A stretch of DNA of 64,000 nt from JAJVID01 sp035714085 (GCA_035714085.1 DASTMP010000196.1:33328-97327), one strand, 5' to 3'; numbered from the stretch's first letter, positions 45,470 through 55,060 are shown. The notes: generated by a model from the sequence alone, not told the origin. Translations and numbers: made by a program.

Positions 45470-47404
45470 ATGTTTTCAAACACGGATTATCGGCAAATCA
45501 TCAGGCGTTCTCTCATCACTGCGGCGCTGATCGCGACGCTGATCTGCATCGGCGTCGCGATCAACGCGGTGTCGGCGGGCCGCGCGTCGAGCGGCTTCGA
45601 GCTGGCGAACGATTTCCCGCGCGGGGCGGTTGTTTACGCGCAGTTCCGAGACCTGCCGGCGGCTGTCAAACAGTGGGACGAGTCGGCGTTAAAAGAGCGT
45701 TATCTGAAGAGTGTCAATTACCAGAAGCTGTGGAGCCGCCACTTAGCCAACAAGCTCTTTTCGCGGTGGGAGGAGTTCAACACGGCCGCGGGCTTTTCGC
45801 TCGGCCTGCCGGCGTTCAGCGCCGCAGCCTCCAACCGCGCCGCCATCGCCGTATACGACATCGGGCGTTTGGACTTGGTCGTGATCGCGCCGCTCGGCGA
45901 CGCTAAGTTCGCGGCCACGCAGTTCTTTCAACACAAGGATAACTTCGAAGAGGTCGAAGCGCCCGGCGGGACGGTCTATTATCTAAGCGACGTCGAGGCG
46001 GACAAGGGGCGTCAGAAGCAGCAGATCGGATTCGCGCAGTTAAAAGGCAGATTCGTTCTCGCCACCAGCGAAAGGCTGCTGCTACGGACAATCGCCAATA
46101 TTAGCGCAGGTATTGGCAGGCAGACGAAGAAGGATCGGATGACAGACGAGCCTTCGTTTCAAACGCTCAGTAAAACCATGACGCCGCATTTCATGACGGT
46201 CTGGGTCAACCAAACTCAGCTCAACGATGATTGGTATTTCAAGCGCTACTGGGCGGTGGGCGCCGCGGAAGACATGAGAAACATGCGCTCGGGAATATTC
46301 GACCTGGAGTTGCAAAATAACCGTTGGGTCGAACAGCGCGAATTTCTGATCGACGGTCGCGCGCCGAGCCCCGGCGCGGCTTTGTCGGAAAAGTCGCTGC
46401 AACAGATCGAGCGGATCATCCCCGCTGACGCCCCTTTCGCGCAGATACGCGCCGTCGGCGGCGATCTGAGCCCGAGCCTCGTAATGATCCGCGACGCGCT
46501 CTTCGACGGGAAGGTCGAGGCTGCTAAGAGCGGGCGAGATTGGAGTTGGAGGCGCTACGACGACAGCGATTTCGAGGTCGCTGGTGAAAACGAAGATTCT
46601 GATGGCGGCAGCCGTTATTCATATTTAAGCGACAGATACAACCTCGATGTCAACGACCCTGAAGACGCGGGCGAGCGCGGCGCGGGCGAAGTCGACGACG
46701 CTGCGATCAGACTAAAAGACGAACAGAGGCTCTCTGACGCGTTGCGTTCGGCGCTTCAGCCGGCGAAGCCGTCAGTGGCTGCAAAGATCGCCAAGCCCCG
46801 CGCGGTCGAAGGTCCGCTCTTCGCCGAGTTCCGCCGGGCCGCGATAGTCGCGCTGGATAACCCGGCGGCGCTCGAACGGGCGGCGCTCGAACGCGCGATA
46901 ACGGGGCTGGCCACGAGCCGCCTTGTGATCGCCGGAGCGTCGGCTTCGTTCGAGTGGAACAGCCGAAGCGCGAATGGGGCGGAGTGGCGCGAGATGCGAT
47001 TGCCTATGCTGGGCCGGGCGATCGGCTACGGGTTGCGCGGACGGCATCTGATCGTATCGAACAACACGGAGTTGCTCGCGTCATTAATGACAGACGTTCA
47101 ATCGAAGCGCGAAATACATATCCAAACGCATGTTCACGAACTGACTGTGATCCGATTTAGTGAACGCAGGGCGGCCTTCGATCAGATCTTTGCGAAGCTG
47201 GACGAGCCGCGGATCAAAGCCTACTGGAAAGAGCGTCGCGGAGAAGAGATCAAACAGCTCGGCCCGAACGAACCGTCAATGGAGTTCTTCTCCGGCGAGG
47301 TCGCGGGCCTGCTCGACGTGGCCGCGCCAGTTGAACAGGTTTGCATTCAACGGAGCTATGCGGGCGGCAGGCTGCATGAAGAAGTGACGGCGGTTCTTAA
47401 GTAA
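45470..47404 (+). CDS. Membrane-anchored protein of unknown function (DUF3352-like pattern)
   Basis: This 644-residue protein has one N-terminal membrane segment (about residues 14-34) and then a large extracytoplasmic region. Segments such as VVYAQFRDLPAAVKQWDES, FSLGLPAFSAAASNRAAIAVYD, AQLKGRFVLATSERLLLRTI and YGLRGRHLIVSNNTELLASL recall DUF3352-type proteins, in which a 'do I exceed the threshold' style repeat of beta-alpha units is seen; I offer this only as resemblance. An acidic, Asp/Ser-rich linker (about residues 365-410) splits the two halves. The ATG at 45470 follows AGGAGG. It is the last gene of the propeller, VIT-VWA and giant TPR module and is followed by a repeat-rich gap. Confidence 0.65.
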   Translation: MFSNTDYRQIIRRSLITAALIATLICIGVAINAVSAGRASSGFELANDFPRGAVVYAQFRDLPAAVKQWDESALKERYLKSVNYQKLWSRHLANKLFSRWEEFNTAAGFSLGLPAFSAAASNRAAIAVYDIGRLDLVVIAPLGDAKFAATQFFQHKDNFEEVEAPGGTVYYLSDVEADKGRQKQQIGFAQLKGRFVLATSERLLLRTIANISAGIGRQTKKDRMTDEPSFQTLSKTMTPHFMTVWVNQTQLNDDWYFKRYWAVGAAEDMRNMRSGIFDLELQNNRWVEQREFLIDGRAPSPGAALSEKSLQQIERIIPADAPFAQIRAVGGDLSPSLVMIRDALFDGKVEAAKSGRDWSWRRYDDSDFEVAGENEDSDGGSRYSYLSDRYNLDVNDPEDAGERGAGEVDDAAIRLKDEQRLSDALRSALQPAKPSVAAKIAKPRAVEGPLFAEFRRAAIVALDNPAALERAALERAITGLATSRLVIAGASASFEWNSRSANGAEWREMRLPMLGRAIGYGLRGRHLIVSNNTELLASLMTDVQSKREIHIQTHVHELTVIRFSERRAAFDQIFAKLDEPRIKAYWKERRGEEIKQLGPNEPSMEFFSGEVAGLLDVAAPVEQVCIQRSYAGGRLHEEVTAVLK

Positions 47405-48121
47405 TGTTCAAATATCTTTCTGACATTAATGTTGATTGTCGTGGTTATGATGACAATTTTGTCCAATAGGCCAGGAAGTCGAAGGCCTATTTTTACAGCC
47501 ACGCGACGCCCCTCCCCGCCGCATAGCTTCAAACCCTTGTCATTACCCAAATTTTTACACGAAGCGCGTATATCGTATTTTAGCCCGCGAACGCGGGCGT
47601 CAGAGTAGCGCCTGGGGTGTAGCGTTAGCGGAACCCCAGGAATATGGTCTAAGCGCACATCAAGCCCGCGAAGCGGGCGGCAGCTTTTCGTCATTCGCCA
47701 TTTCATCATCATTGAGACTAGGCCAATCGCTGTCGCCCGCTCCGCGGGCTAGGGCGATAAATCCTGGGTCCCTGGGGTTGCGGCTTCGGCTCCACTCCGG
47801 GCTCTATTCTGCCGCCCGCTCCGCAGGCTGAAAATGTGAACATCCATTCCGCGCAAAAGTTTTGGTAATGATGAGGGTGAACAGTCCAGCATATTTCGCT
47901 GGCGGGATTTCGCCTTCAGCTTCAGTCCTGAGCATTACAAAAATGTGAGCTCTCTTGGCATAAGCTACACTTTTGTCTAACTCGACCGGATTTTTCGACA
48001 GCCGCCGAAACGGTCTGAACGCGGCAAAAGCCAATAAACACAGGCATTGCAGCGGCTTTACCTTACCTTCTCTCCTTTGGCGCCCAGCTTGCGTAACCTC
48101 AGCGCAGGCGGCGCAAATGAG
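47405..48121. other. Repeat-rich intergenic region (717 bp)
   Basis: No gene is supported here. It holds a cluster of palindromes: GCCCGCGAACGCGGGC (47583-47598), an 8-bp stem CCTGGGGT/ACCCCAGG (47611-47640), GCCCGCGAAGCGGGC (47664-47678) and GCCCGCTCCGCGGGC (47735-47749). A longer pairing joins 47663-47683 with 47809-47829 (two mismatches). It probably contains the glnD promoter near its right end. Confidence 0.7.
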
Positions 48122-50872
48122 ATGCAGATTGATCTGGCCACAATTCAGCGTCACGCGGGCGAGAAGCTGCGTAAGATTGAGAATCAGCCGAATCCGGCGC
48201 AACGTCTCGTCGCGCTCAAAAAATTCCTGAAGATAGAGACACAGCGATTGAGCCTGCGCCACCGATTCGGAATAGGTGGAGAGCAGATAGTTCAGGCGAG
48301 GAGTCTGATTGTCGATTTGTTGATCGAACGCATCGCCCGCGCGGCGGTCGAAGAAAAATTCGGCGCCAATTTCGGCGACGTCGCCGACGGCGGGCAATTC
48401 GCGATCATCGCCCTCGGCGGATACGGGCGGCGTGAACTCGCCCCGTATTCGGACATCGACATTATGTTTCTGCACCGGAATCGCAAGGACGCCGCGTTCG
48501 CCGCGAAGTTGAGCGAAGCGGTTCTCTACCTGCTCTGGGACGCAGGTTTCAACATTGGGCACAGCGTGCGCAGCCTGGGCGACTGCGTCTCGATGGCCAG
48601 GGAGGACGTCGTTTCGCGCAACTCGATGATCGACGCGCGGCTGCTGTGGGGCGACGCGAAATTGTTCGAGCAGCTTGTCGACCGGCTGGAAGAAGAGGTC
48701 TTTGAAAAACAGAAGGCGGCTTTGCTGGGTGAGTTGATGAAGGAGCGCGACGCGCGCTACGCTAAATTCGGGGGCGCGGCGCTCATGCAGGAGCCGAACA
48801 TCAAGGAGAGCGCCGGAGGTTTGCGCGATCTGCATGAGCTGCTCTGGGCCTCGCGCATTGCATACGGGCGGGCGACGCTCGCAGGCCTCGTCGATGCGGG
48901 GGTCATTCCTGAAAGGGACGCCAAGGCCGTCAGCTCGGCTTACGACTTTCTGCTGCGCGTGCGCAACGAATTGCACTTTATGACGTCGCGCCGCACGGAC
49001 GCTCTCTCGCTCGATCTGCAACAGGAGGTGGCGCGCAATCTGCGCTACGCCGATTCGGTAAAGCAGCGGGCGTCGGAGATTTTCATGCGCGATTACTACT
49101 TGCACGCGCGGCGTTTGCATCGTTTGTGCGAATCTCATCTGCGGCGCGCCGTGGCCGGGCGGCAGAAGAAGATCTGGTTCGCGCGCTCCCGCTCGACGGC
49201 GGCGATCGGGGGGTTCGTTATGAGCGATGGGACGCTCGATCTGGTCGAATCCAATGCGGAATTCGCTGGCGGCGAACTCGCCGGCGGGAGGGCCGGTCAG
49301 ACGGGGCTCGATGGTCAAAGAATAATGATGGCGTTTTCCTACGCGCAGGCTACCGGCGCCGGCTTCAGCGTGAAGTTACAGGACGCGATTCAATCGAGTC
49401 TGCCAGTCGTGAATCGCGCGTTCCGCTCTTCCGCTGAAGCGGCGCAGGCGTTTTTGAAGATGTTGCGGGTCAAAGGGCGAGTGGCGGCGGCGCTGCGGCT
49501 GATGCACGAACTGGATTTTCTGGGAAAGTTTCTGCCCGAATTCGGACGCGTCACGTGTCTGGTTCAACACGATCTTTATCATCGCTACACCGTGGATGAG
49601 CACACTCTGCGGGCGATCGGGGCGTTGGACGATCTGACCCTCTCACGCGGCAAAGAGACGGAGCGTTATCGAAATCTCTACGGCGAGATCAGCGACCCGG
49701 CCCCGCTGCATTTGGGCTTATTGATGCATGATATCGGCAAGGGATTGGGCGGGAATCATACAGAGAAGGGGATTAGGCTGGCTGAGCGGGCTCTCGCTCG
49801 ACTCAACCCGGAACCGCGAATGACTGATCAGGTTCTTTTCCTGATTCGCCATCACCTGACGATGTCGCAGATCGCGCAGCGGCGCGATCTGTCGGACATG
49901 AAAGTGGTCAACGATTTCGCGGAGCGGGTCGGGACGCTCGACAACCTGAACATGCTCACACTGCTGACATACGGCGACATCCACGGCGTGGGTCCAGGCG
50001 TCTGGAACGAATGGAAAGACGCGCTGCTCTGGGAGCTGTACACGAAAGCCCGTGCGATTCTTGCGCCGGACCTTCAACCGGGGCGCGTCCTCGAGGAATT
50101 GCGCGATCGCGTGGCGCGGATGCTGGCGAGCGAGATCGACGTCGACGAGACGCGAAGGCACTTCGACCTGTTGCCCGAAGACTATGCGCGGTCGGCGCCG
50201 GCGCAAACGATCATTGAGCACGTCCGCCTGGCGCACGCGCTCAATTCGCGCCCGGTCAAGACCGGTTGGCGCATCGACACGCATGCGCGGTGCGCCGATC
50301 TGCACTTGTGCGCGCCGAACCGTCACGGGCTTTTCGCCTGCGTCACGGGGACCTTGACGGCCCAGGGCGTCAACATTCTCAGCGTTCAGCTCCATACCCG
50401 CGCCGATGGGATCGCGATCGATTCGTTCAAGGTGCGCGACGCCGCCGGAGAACCGATCACAGACCCCACAAGGTGGGAACAGATAGACGACGCGATCCGC
50501 CGCGCCCTCTGCGGCGAGCTTGACGTGGCGGCGGCGGTCGAAAAGAGGTTGCGCTCGCAAACCGTCTCGCGCTTTCAAAGGCGAAAGGCGATCGCGCCGA
50601 GCGCCACAAGAATAAGCTGGGATAATCAATCATCAGACAAGAGCACTATACTCGAACTACGAACAGGCGACCGGCTCGGACTGGCCTACAAGATCGCAAA
50701 CACTCTTTCGTCTCTCGACCTGGACATAGTCTTCGCAAAGGTCGCGACCGAGAAGAACCTGGCGCTCGACATCTTCTACGTAACCAAAGCCGCGGGCGAG
50801 AAACTGGCGGACGGCGAGCTGGCGGCGATTGAAGACGCGATTCTTGACGCGCTCGGGGAAAGACAGAGTTAA
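48122..50872 (+). CDS. glnD: PII uridylyltransferase / uridylyl-removing enzyme
   Basis: This 916-residue GlnD senses glutamine and adds or removes UMP on the PII protein. It has the nucleotidyltransferase domain with GGYGRRELAPYSDIDIMF (about residues 98-116; G-x-G and D-x-D catalytic set), a GlnD-PII UTase linker domain, an HD domain (MHDIGKGLGGNHTEKG, about residue 535) for UMP removal and two C-terminal ACT domains for glutamine (about 720-800 and 845-916; HLCAPNRHGLFACVTGTL and ELRTGDRLGLAYKIANTLS). All four domains are complete. The ATG at 48122 is preferred; the frame also opens at a TTG at 48047. It is followed after 39 bp by amt and then the PII gene with Tyr51, its substrate. Confidence 0.96.
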   Translation: MQIDLATIQRHAGEKLRKIENQPNPAQRLVALKKFLKIETQRLSLRHRFGIGGEQIVQARSLIVDLLIERIARAAVEEKFGANFGDVADGGQFAIIALGGYGRRELAPYSDIDIMFLHRNRKDAAFAAKLSEAVLYLLWDAGFNIGHSVRSLGDCVSMAREDVVSRNSMIDARLLWGDAKLFEQLVDRLEEEVFEKQKAALLGELMKERDARYAKFGGAALMQEPNIKESAGGLRDLHELLWASRIAYGRATLAGLVDAGVIPERDAKAVSSAYDFLLRVRNELHFMTSRRTDALSLDLQQEVARNLRYADSVKQRASEIFMRDYYLHARRLHRLCESHLRRAVAGRQKKIWFARSRSTAAIGGFVMSDGTLDLVESNAEFAGGELAGGRAGQTGLDGQRIMMAFSYAQATGAGFSVKLQDAIQSSLPVVNRAFRSSAEAAQAFLKMLRVKGRVAAALRLMHELDFLGKFLPEFGRVTCLVQHDLYHRYTVDEHTLRAIGALDDLTLSRGKETERYRNLYGEISDPAPLHLGLLMHDIGKGLGGNHTEKGIRLAERALARLNPEPRMTDQVLFLIRHHLTMSQIAQRRDLSDMKVVNDFAERVGTLDNLNMLTLLTYGDIHGVGPGVWNEWKDALLWELYTKARAILAPDLQPGRVLEELRDRVARMLASEIDVDETRRHFDLLPEDYARSAPAQTIIEHVRLAHALNSRPVKTGWRIDTHARCADLHLCAPNRHGLFACVTGTLTAQGVNILSVQLHTRADGIAIDSFKVRDAAGEPITDPTRWEQIDDAIRRALCGELDVAAAVEKRLRSQTVSRFQRRKAIAPSATRISWDNQSSDKSTILELRTGDRLGLAYKIANTLSSLDLDIVFAKVATEKNLALDIFYVTKAAGEKLADGELAAIEDAILDALGERQS

Positions 50873-50911
50873 TGTAGTATCTATCAACCTTATAAATTGA
50901 GGAAACCAGCT

Positions 50912-52384
50912 ATGAGAACAAAGACTCTTTTGTTCAGGGCGATCTTTGCCCTGACAGGATGTTTGACAATTGTGTCTGCCGTATATGGCCAGACGGTCGA
51001 AGAGCGGTTGGCGAAGGCCGAATCCGCAGTCGCCGGCGCTCAAACCGCTGGCGATAACGCCTGGATGTTGGCCTCTTCGGCGCTGGTATTGTTGATGACC
51101 GGCCCCGGACTGGCGCTCTTTTACGGCGGACTGGTTCGCAAAAAGAACGTGCTGGCAACGATGATGCAGAGCTTCATCCTGATGGCCGTCGTCACGGCGA
51201 TCTGGGCGATCTTCGGTTACAGTCTCTCATTCGCCAAGGGCAGTCCGTTCATCGGCGGATTGAGCTACCTGTTCCTGAAAGACGTCGGCGCCGCGCCGTC
51301 GGTCTACGCCGGCACAATACCGCATCAGACCTACATGGTCTTCCAACTGATGTTTGCGATTATCACGCCGGCGCTGATCACGGGAGCCTTCGCCGAGAGA
51401 ATGAAGTTTTCGGCGATGCTGCTCTTCTGCTCGCTGTGGGTGGTGGTCGTCTACTTCCCGATGGCTCACATGGTCTGGGGCGACGGCGGATTTCTGAACG
51501 CGTTTTTGGGCGGAAGGGTTCCGGCGCTAGATTTCGCGGGCGGCACGGTGGTGCATATGTCGTCGGGGTTCTCGGCGCTGATCTGCGCGCTCTATCTGGG
51601 CAAACGCCTGGGCTATCCGAAGACCCCGATTGCGCCGCACAACTTAGTGATCAGCGTGATCGGCGCGTCTCTACTGTGGGTCGGCTGGTTCGGGTTCAAC
51701 GCGGGCAGCGCGGTGAATGCAAGCGGCCTGGCCTCGAGCGCGTTCGTCGCGACGCATTTCGGCGCGGCTTCGGCGGTCATCGGCTGGCTGGTGATCGAAT
51801 GGATTCGTCAGGGCAAACCTACGGTGCTCGGCGGCATTTCGGGCGCGGTGGCGGGACTGGTCGCCATCACTCCGGCGTCCGGATTCGTCACGCCGATGGG
51901 GGCCTTGGCCATCGGCTTTATCGCCGGCGTTGTGTGTTACTTCGCCGTGACCAGCTTGAAGAAGGCGATCGGTTATGACGATTCGCTCGACGCGTTCGGC
52001 GTCCATGGCATTGGCGGTTTCACCGGCGCGATTCTGACCGGAGTTTTCGCCAACAGCGCCGTCAACATCGTCTTCAAAGACGCCCAGGGGAAAACCCTGC
52101 CGAGCGGATTGATCGAAGGCAATTCGAAACAGGTCCTCAACCAGTTGATCGCTTCGTTGATTTCGATCTCGCTGGCCGTGGTCGGATCGTTCATCATTCT
52201 TAAAGTCGTCGACCTGATTGTCGGCGTACGAGTGACTGGCGAAGACGAAGTGACGGGGTTGGACTTGTCGCAGCACGGCGAGGAGGGGTACAACCTGGAC
52301 CTCGACGTGCTTTCATCCTCGCAACCGGGCGTCGGTTACGCCGAAGCGTCGTTCGCGGCGGCGGCCAATCCGGTTCGAGAGTAA
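50912..52384 (+). CDS. amt: Ammonium transporter (first copy)
   Basis: This 490-residue Amt/Rh-family channel has a cleavable signal peptide (residues 1-26, VYG-Q), a short coiled segment and then 11 membrane helices. Typical features are ALVLLMTGPGLALFYGGLVRKKN, MAHMVWGDGGFL, the first twin histidine in FAGGTVVHMSSGFSAL, LLWVGWFGFNAGSA and the second twin histidine in FGVHGIGGFTGAILTGVF. The C-terminal GEDEVTGLDLSQHGEEGY is the PII-contact tail. ATG 50912 has GAGGA about 10 nt upstream. It lies between glnD and the PII gene, so expression and activity are presumably tied to nitrogen status. Confidence 0.97.
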   Translation: MRTKTLLFRAIFALTGCLTIVSAVYGQTVEERLAKAESAVAGAQTAGDNAWMLASSALVLLMTGPGLALFYGGLVRKKNVLATMMQSFILMAVVTAIWAIFGYSLSFAKGSPFIGGLSYLFLKDVGAAPSVYAGTIPHQTYMVFQLMFAIITPALITGAFAERMKFSAMLLFCSLWVVVVYFPMAHMVWGDGGFLNAFLGGRVPALDFAGGTVVHMSSGFSALICALYLGKRLGYPKTPIAPHNLVISVIGASLLWVGWFGFNAGSAVNASGLASSAFVATHFGAASAVIGWLVIEWIRQGKPTVLGGISGAVAGLVAITPASGFVTPMGALAIGFIAGVVCYFAVTSLKKAIGYDDSLDAFGVHGIGGFTGAILTGVFANSAVNIVFKDAQGKTLPSGLIEGNSKQVLNQLIASLISISLAVVGSFIILKVVDLIVGVRVTGEDEVTGLDLSQHGEEGYNLDLDVLSSSQPGVGYAEASFAAAANPVRE

Positions 52385-52427
52385 AGCGGTTCAACTTGAA
52401 TTTCGTTTCAGGAAGAGAGGCCAAGCT

Positions 52428-52766
52428 ATGAAAAAGATTGAAGCGATCATCCGTCCCCATCTGCTCGAGAGCGTCAAGGACGCCTTGCAGACGCTCGGCG
52501 TGCAGGGAATGACGATCAGCGAAGTAAAGGGCTTCGGGCGGCAGAAAGGCCATACCGAGGTCTATCGCGGCAGTGAATACAAGGTCGAATTCGTCCCCAA
52601 GCTGAAGATCGAAGTCGTTGTTGAAGAAGAGATCGTCGAAAATGCGATTGATGCGATCATCAAGACCGCCCGCACGGGCAAATTCGGCGACGGCAAAATC
52701 TTCATCTTCCCCGTAGAAGAGGCGGTACGCATTCGCACTGGCGAACATGGAGTGAACGCAGTTTGA
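52428..52766 (+). CDS. glnB: PII nitrogen regulatory protein
   Basis: This 112-residue PII protein has the T-loop uridylylation site Tyr51 (YRGSEYKVEF), the B-loop TGKFGDGKIF (residues about 83-92) and the C-loop RTGEHG. As a trimer it senses ATP/ADP and 2-oxoglutarate and docks on ammonium transporters such as the flanking copies. The adjoining glnD supplies the modifying enzyme. The start at ATG 52428 is 43 bp after the upstream amt stop, with AGGAAGAGAGG upstream. GlnK-type function is suggested by the amt linkage, but the sequence alone does not separate GlnB from GlnK. Confidence 0.97.
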   Translation: MKKIEAIIRPHLLESVKDALQTLGVQGMTISEVKGFGRQKGHTEVYRGSEYKVEFVPKLKIEVVVEEEIVENAIDAIIKTARTGKFGDGKIFIFPVEEAVRIRTGEHGVNAV

Positions 52767-52775
52767 AAAAGCGTC

Positions 52776-52833
52776 GCCACAGAGACACAGAGCCACAGAT
52801 GGTTTTCCCTCTCTGTCTCTGTGTCTCTGTGGC
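52776..52833. repeat. CACAGAG-family intergenic inverted repeat, copy 3
   Basis: The left arm 52776-52799 (GCCACAGAGACACAGAGCC...) pairs with the right arm 52811-52833, which ends CTGTGTCTCTGTGGC. The loop is 11 nt. It lies 10 bp after the PII gene and likely ends that transcript. It belongs to the same sequence family as 5793-5878 and 19317-19412. Confidence 0.85.
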
Positions 52834-52984
52834 TAATGCCGTTACTGACTTACTTATTGATTACGACGATCCATCGATTGAACTTAGCATCAGCCTGTAG
52901 CAAGTGGCAAATGTCGCGTCCCCGGGTCTCTAGCCGTTGCCTGTTGAAGACGCGCTTAACGTACGCACGATAAAGGAGCATAAA

Positions 52985-54625
52985 ATGAAAAGAGCACGAG
53001 CTATCAGGTTGTTATTTGCTTTGTTGTTTTCCCTCGCCATCTGGCAGGGGGCGAGCTTCGCGATTTCGGCGCAAACTCCCGCGCCTCCTGCGGCCGACCC
53101 TAACGGCAGCGCAACGGGAACCGCCAGCGATGTGCCTCTCAAAGAGCCTGGCAAGGCGGCCTTGATTGACGCGTTGGAAGCGGTAGGGCACAGCAAGATC
53201 GCTCTCAACATAGTATGGACGCTGATCACGGGCTTCCTGGTCATGTTCATGCAAGCGGGCTTTGCGATGGTGGAGACCGGGTTCTGTAGGGCGAAGAACG
53301 CCGCGCACACGATGTCCATGAATTTCATGGTCTACGCCATCGGCATGTTGGGCTTCTGGATCTGCGGATACGCCTTGCAGATGGGAGGGGTCGGAGCGGT
53401 GGCCACACTGGGCGGCACGCCGCCACTCAATCATGAATTCGCGATAACGCTCTTTGGCAAGACCTTCGGGTTGTTCGGGCTGCATGGTTTCTTCCTGAGC
53501 TTCGGCTCTTACGACGTGGGCGTGTTCGCGCTGTTTCTCTTCCAGATGGTCTTCATGGATACGGCGGCGACCATCCCGACCGGCGCGATGGCCGAACGCT
53601 GGAAGTTCTTCTCGTTCGTCCTCTTCGGATTCTTCATGTCTATGTTCATCTATCCGTTGTTCGCCAACTGGGTGTGGGGTGGCGGATGGCTTGCGACCCT
53701 TGGCTCCAACTTCGGTCTTGGCCACGGGCACGTGGATTTTGCCGGCTCATCGGTGGTGCATATGGTGGGTGGCGTGGCGGGGCTTGCCGGCGCGATGGTG
53801 ATCGGGCCGCGAATCGGCAAGTTCACCAAAGAAGGTAAGCCTGTAGCCATTCCTGGCCACCACATCCCGATGGCGATCGTCGGGACCTTCATCCTGGCTT
53901 TCGGCTGGTTCGGGTTCAACCCCGGCTCGACGCTTTCGGGCAATGACCTGCGCATCGCGGTCGTCGCCGTCAACACGATGCTCGCTTCGGCGGCGGGAGC
54001 CTTCTCGGCGATGCTCTATATGTGGCTGCGATACGGCAAGCCCGATCCGAGCATGCTGGCCAACGGGATGCTCGCCGGGCTGGTGGCCATCACCGCGCCG
54101 TGCGCCTTCGTCAATTCGGTGTCGGCGGTCATCATCGGTTTGATCGCAGGCGTGCTCGTCGTGTGGTCGGTCTTCTTCGTCGAGCGCAAGATGAAGATTG
54201 ACGACCCCGTAGGCGCCATCTCCGTTCACGGGACCTGCGGCGCCTGGGGCGTGCTCTCGTTGGGGCTTTTTGCCGACGGCGTGTATGGCGATGGATGGAA
54301 CGGCGTGCCGGGAGCGGTTCGAGGGCTCTTCTACGGCGATGCGAAGCAGTTTCTGGCCGAAGTCATTGGCATGGTCACTTGTTTCGTGTTCGTCTTCACG
54401 GCGTTCTATGTCTTCTTCAAGGCATGTAACGCGCTGTTCGGGATCCGCGTCTCGGCTGAAGATGAGATCGCGGGCCTCGACTTGCCGGAGATGGGCGCGC
54501 TGGCATATCCCGAATTCCAGATCTCGTCGGGTAGTCTGGTAGGCGGCTATGCCGCCCCTACGGACACCGTGAAGGCCAAAGAGCCTGGTCTGGTCGGAGA
54601 AACTGTGTTCAATGAAGCAGGATAA
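52985..54625 (+). CDS. amt: Ammonium transporter (second copy, longer N-terminus)
   Basis: This 546-residue Amt-family channel has a signal peptide (residues 1-29, ISA-Q), a 45-residue linker and 11 membrane helices. Hallmarks are MFMQAGFAMVETGFCRAKNA, FMDTAATIPTGAMAERWKF, FAGSSVVHMVGGVAGLAGA (first twin His), FGWFGFNPGSTLSG and ISVHGTCGAWGVLSLGLFAD (second twin His). ATG 52985 has AGGAG about 7 nt upstream. It is only distantly similar to the first copy and may differ in affinity or regulation. The hairpin after the PII gene suggests that it is transcribed separately. A barrel-protein gene follows 435 bp downstream. Confidence 0.97.
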   Translation: MKRARAIRLLFALLFSLAIWQGASFAISAQTPAPPAADPNGSATGTASDVPLKEPGKAALIDALEAVGHSKIALNIVWTLITGFLVMFMQAGFAMVETGFCRAKNAAHTMSMNFMVYAIGMLGFWICGYALQMGGVGAVATLGGTPPLNHEFAITLFGKTFGLFGLHGFFLSFGSYDVGVFALFLFQMVFMDTAATIPTGAMAERWKFFSFVLFGFFMSMFIYPLFANWVWGGGWLATLGSNFGLGHGHVDFAGSSVVHMVGGVAGLAGAMVIGPRIGKFTKEGKPVAIPGHHIPMAIVGTFILAFGWFGFNPGSTLSGNDLRIAVVAVNTMLASAAGAFSAMLYMWLRYGKPDPSMLANGMLAGLVAITAPCAFVNSVSAVIIGLIAGVLVVWSVFFVERKMKIDDPVGAISVHGTCGAWGVLSLGLFADGVYGDGWNGVPGAVRGLFYGDAKQFLAEVIGMVTCFVFVFTAFYVFFKACNALFGIRVSAEDEIAGLDLPEMGALAYPEFQISSGSLVGGYAAPTDTVKAKEPGLVGETVFNEAG

Positions 54626-54653
54626 AAGATGGTTTTAGACGTGAAGTGAGAAC

Positions 54654-54747
54654 GGCGCCGAGCGGCCGCTTCGCCCGGCGCCACGCAAATGCAGAGGGGC
54701 GATTCGCCTTGTTTGATGATGCGGCAACATCATCGCGAAACGCCCCT
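54654..54747. terminator. Two hairpins after the second amt gene
   Basis: GGCGCCG (54654-54660) pairs with CGGCGCC (54676-54682). Next, AGGGGCG near 54695 pairs with CGCCCCT (54741-54747), with an inner GATGATG/CATCATC stem. They lie 28-120 bp past the stop codon and probably end the amt transcript. Confidence 0.55.
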
Positions 54748-54893
54748 TACAGTAACCGCACTGGCAACTGACTGTAGCTACCGGCGCGATCGCTTATGAG
54801 TGTAAGACTCGGCCTCAAGAGTGGCAAGCGCTCATCAGTGATTCTCTCGCCGGAGCTAAATCGGAACAATCGAGAGTGGAACAGACTTATGGT

Positions 54894-55016
54894 CTTTGGA
54901 AAATTAAATGCAGCAACGTAGGGGCGGGTTTTCCCCGCCCAATCGCCTCGATCGCAAACCAGGGAGGGTAAACCCTCCCCTACGTTGGATTTCGTGGTTA
55001 CGTTTAATTTTCAAAG
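54894..55016. repeat. Nested palindromic element upstream of a barrel-protein gene
   Basis: Outer arms CTTTGGAAAATTAAA (54894-54908) and TTTAATTTTCAAAG (55003-55016) enclose inner arms CAACGTAGGGGCGGGTT (54914-54930) and its near-complement (54971-54987, one mismatch in 17). The whole resembles a MITE-like or palindromic unit. It ends 44 bp before the next start codon. Confidence 0.65.
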
Positions 55017-55060
55017 TCCGTCAGTCCGTCCCACTTTCCATTATGAGGGAGAAAGTCACT

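Noticed and set aside
45424..45906. 160-residue frame overlapping the start of the 45470 gene
   Set aside because: Arg- and Gly-rich composition typical of a GC-rich shadow frame; the 45470 frame has AGGAGG and a membrane anchor.
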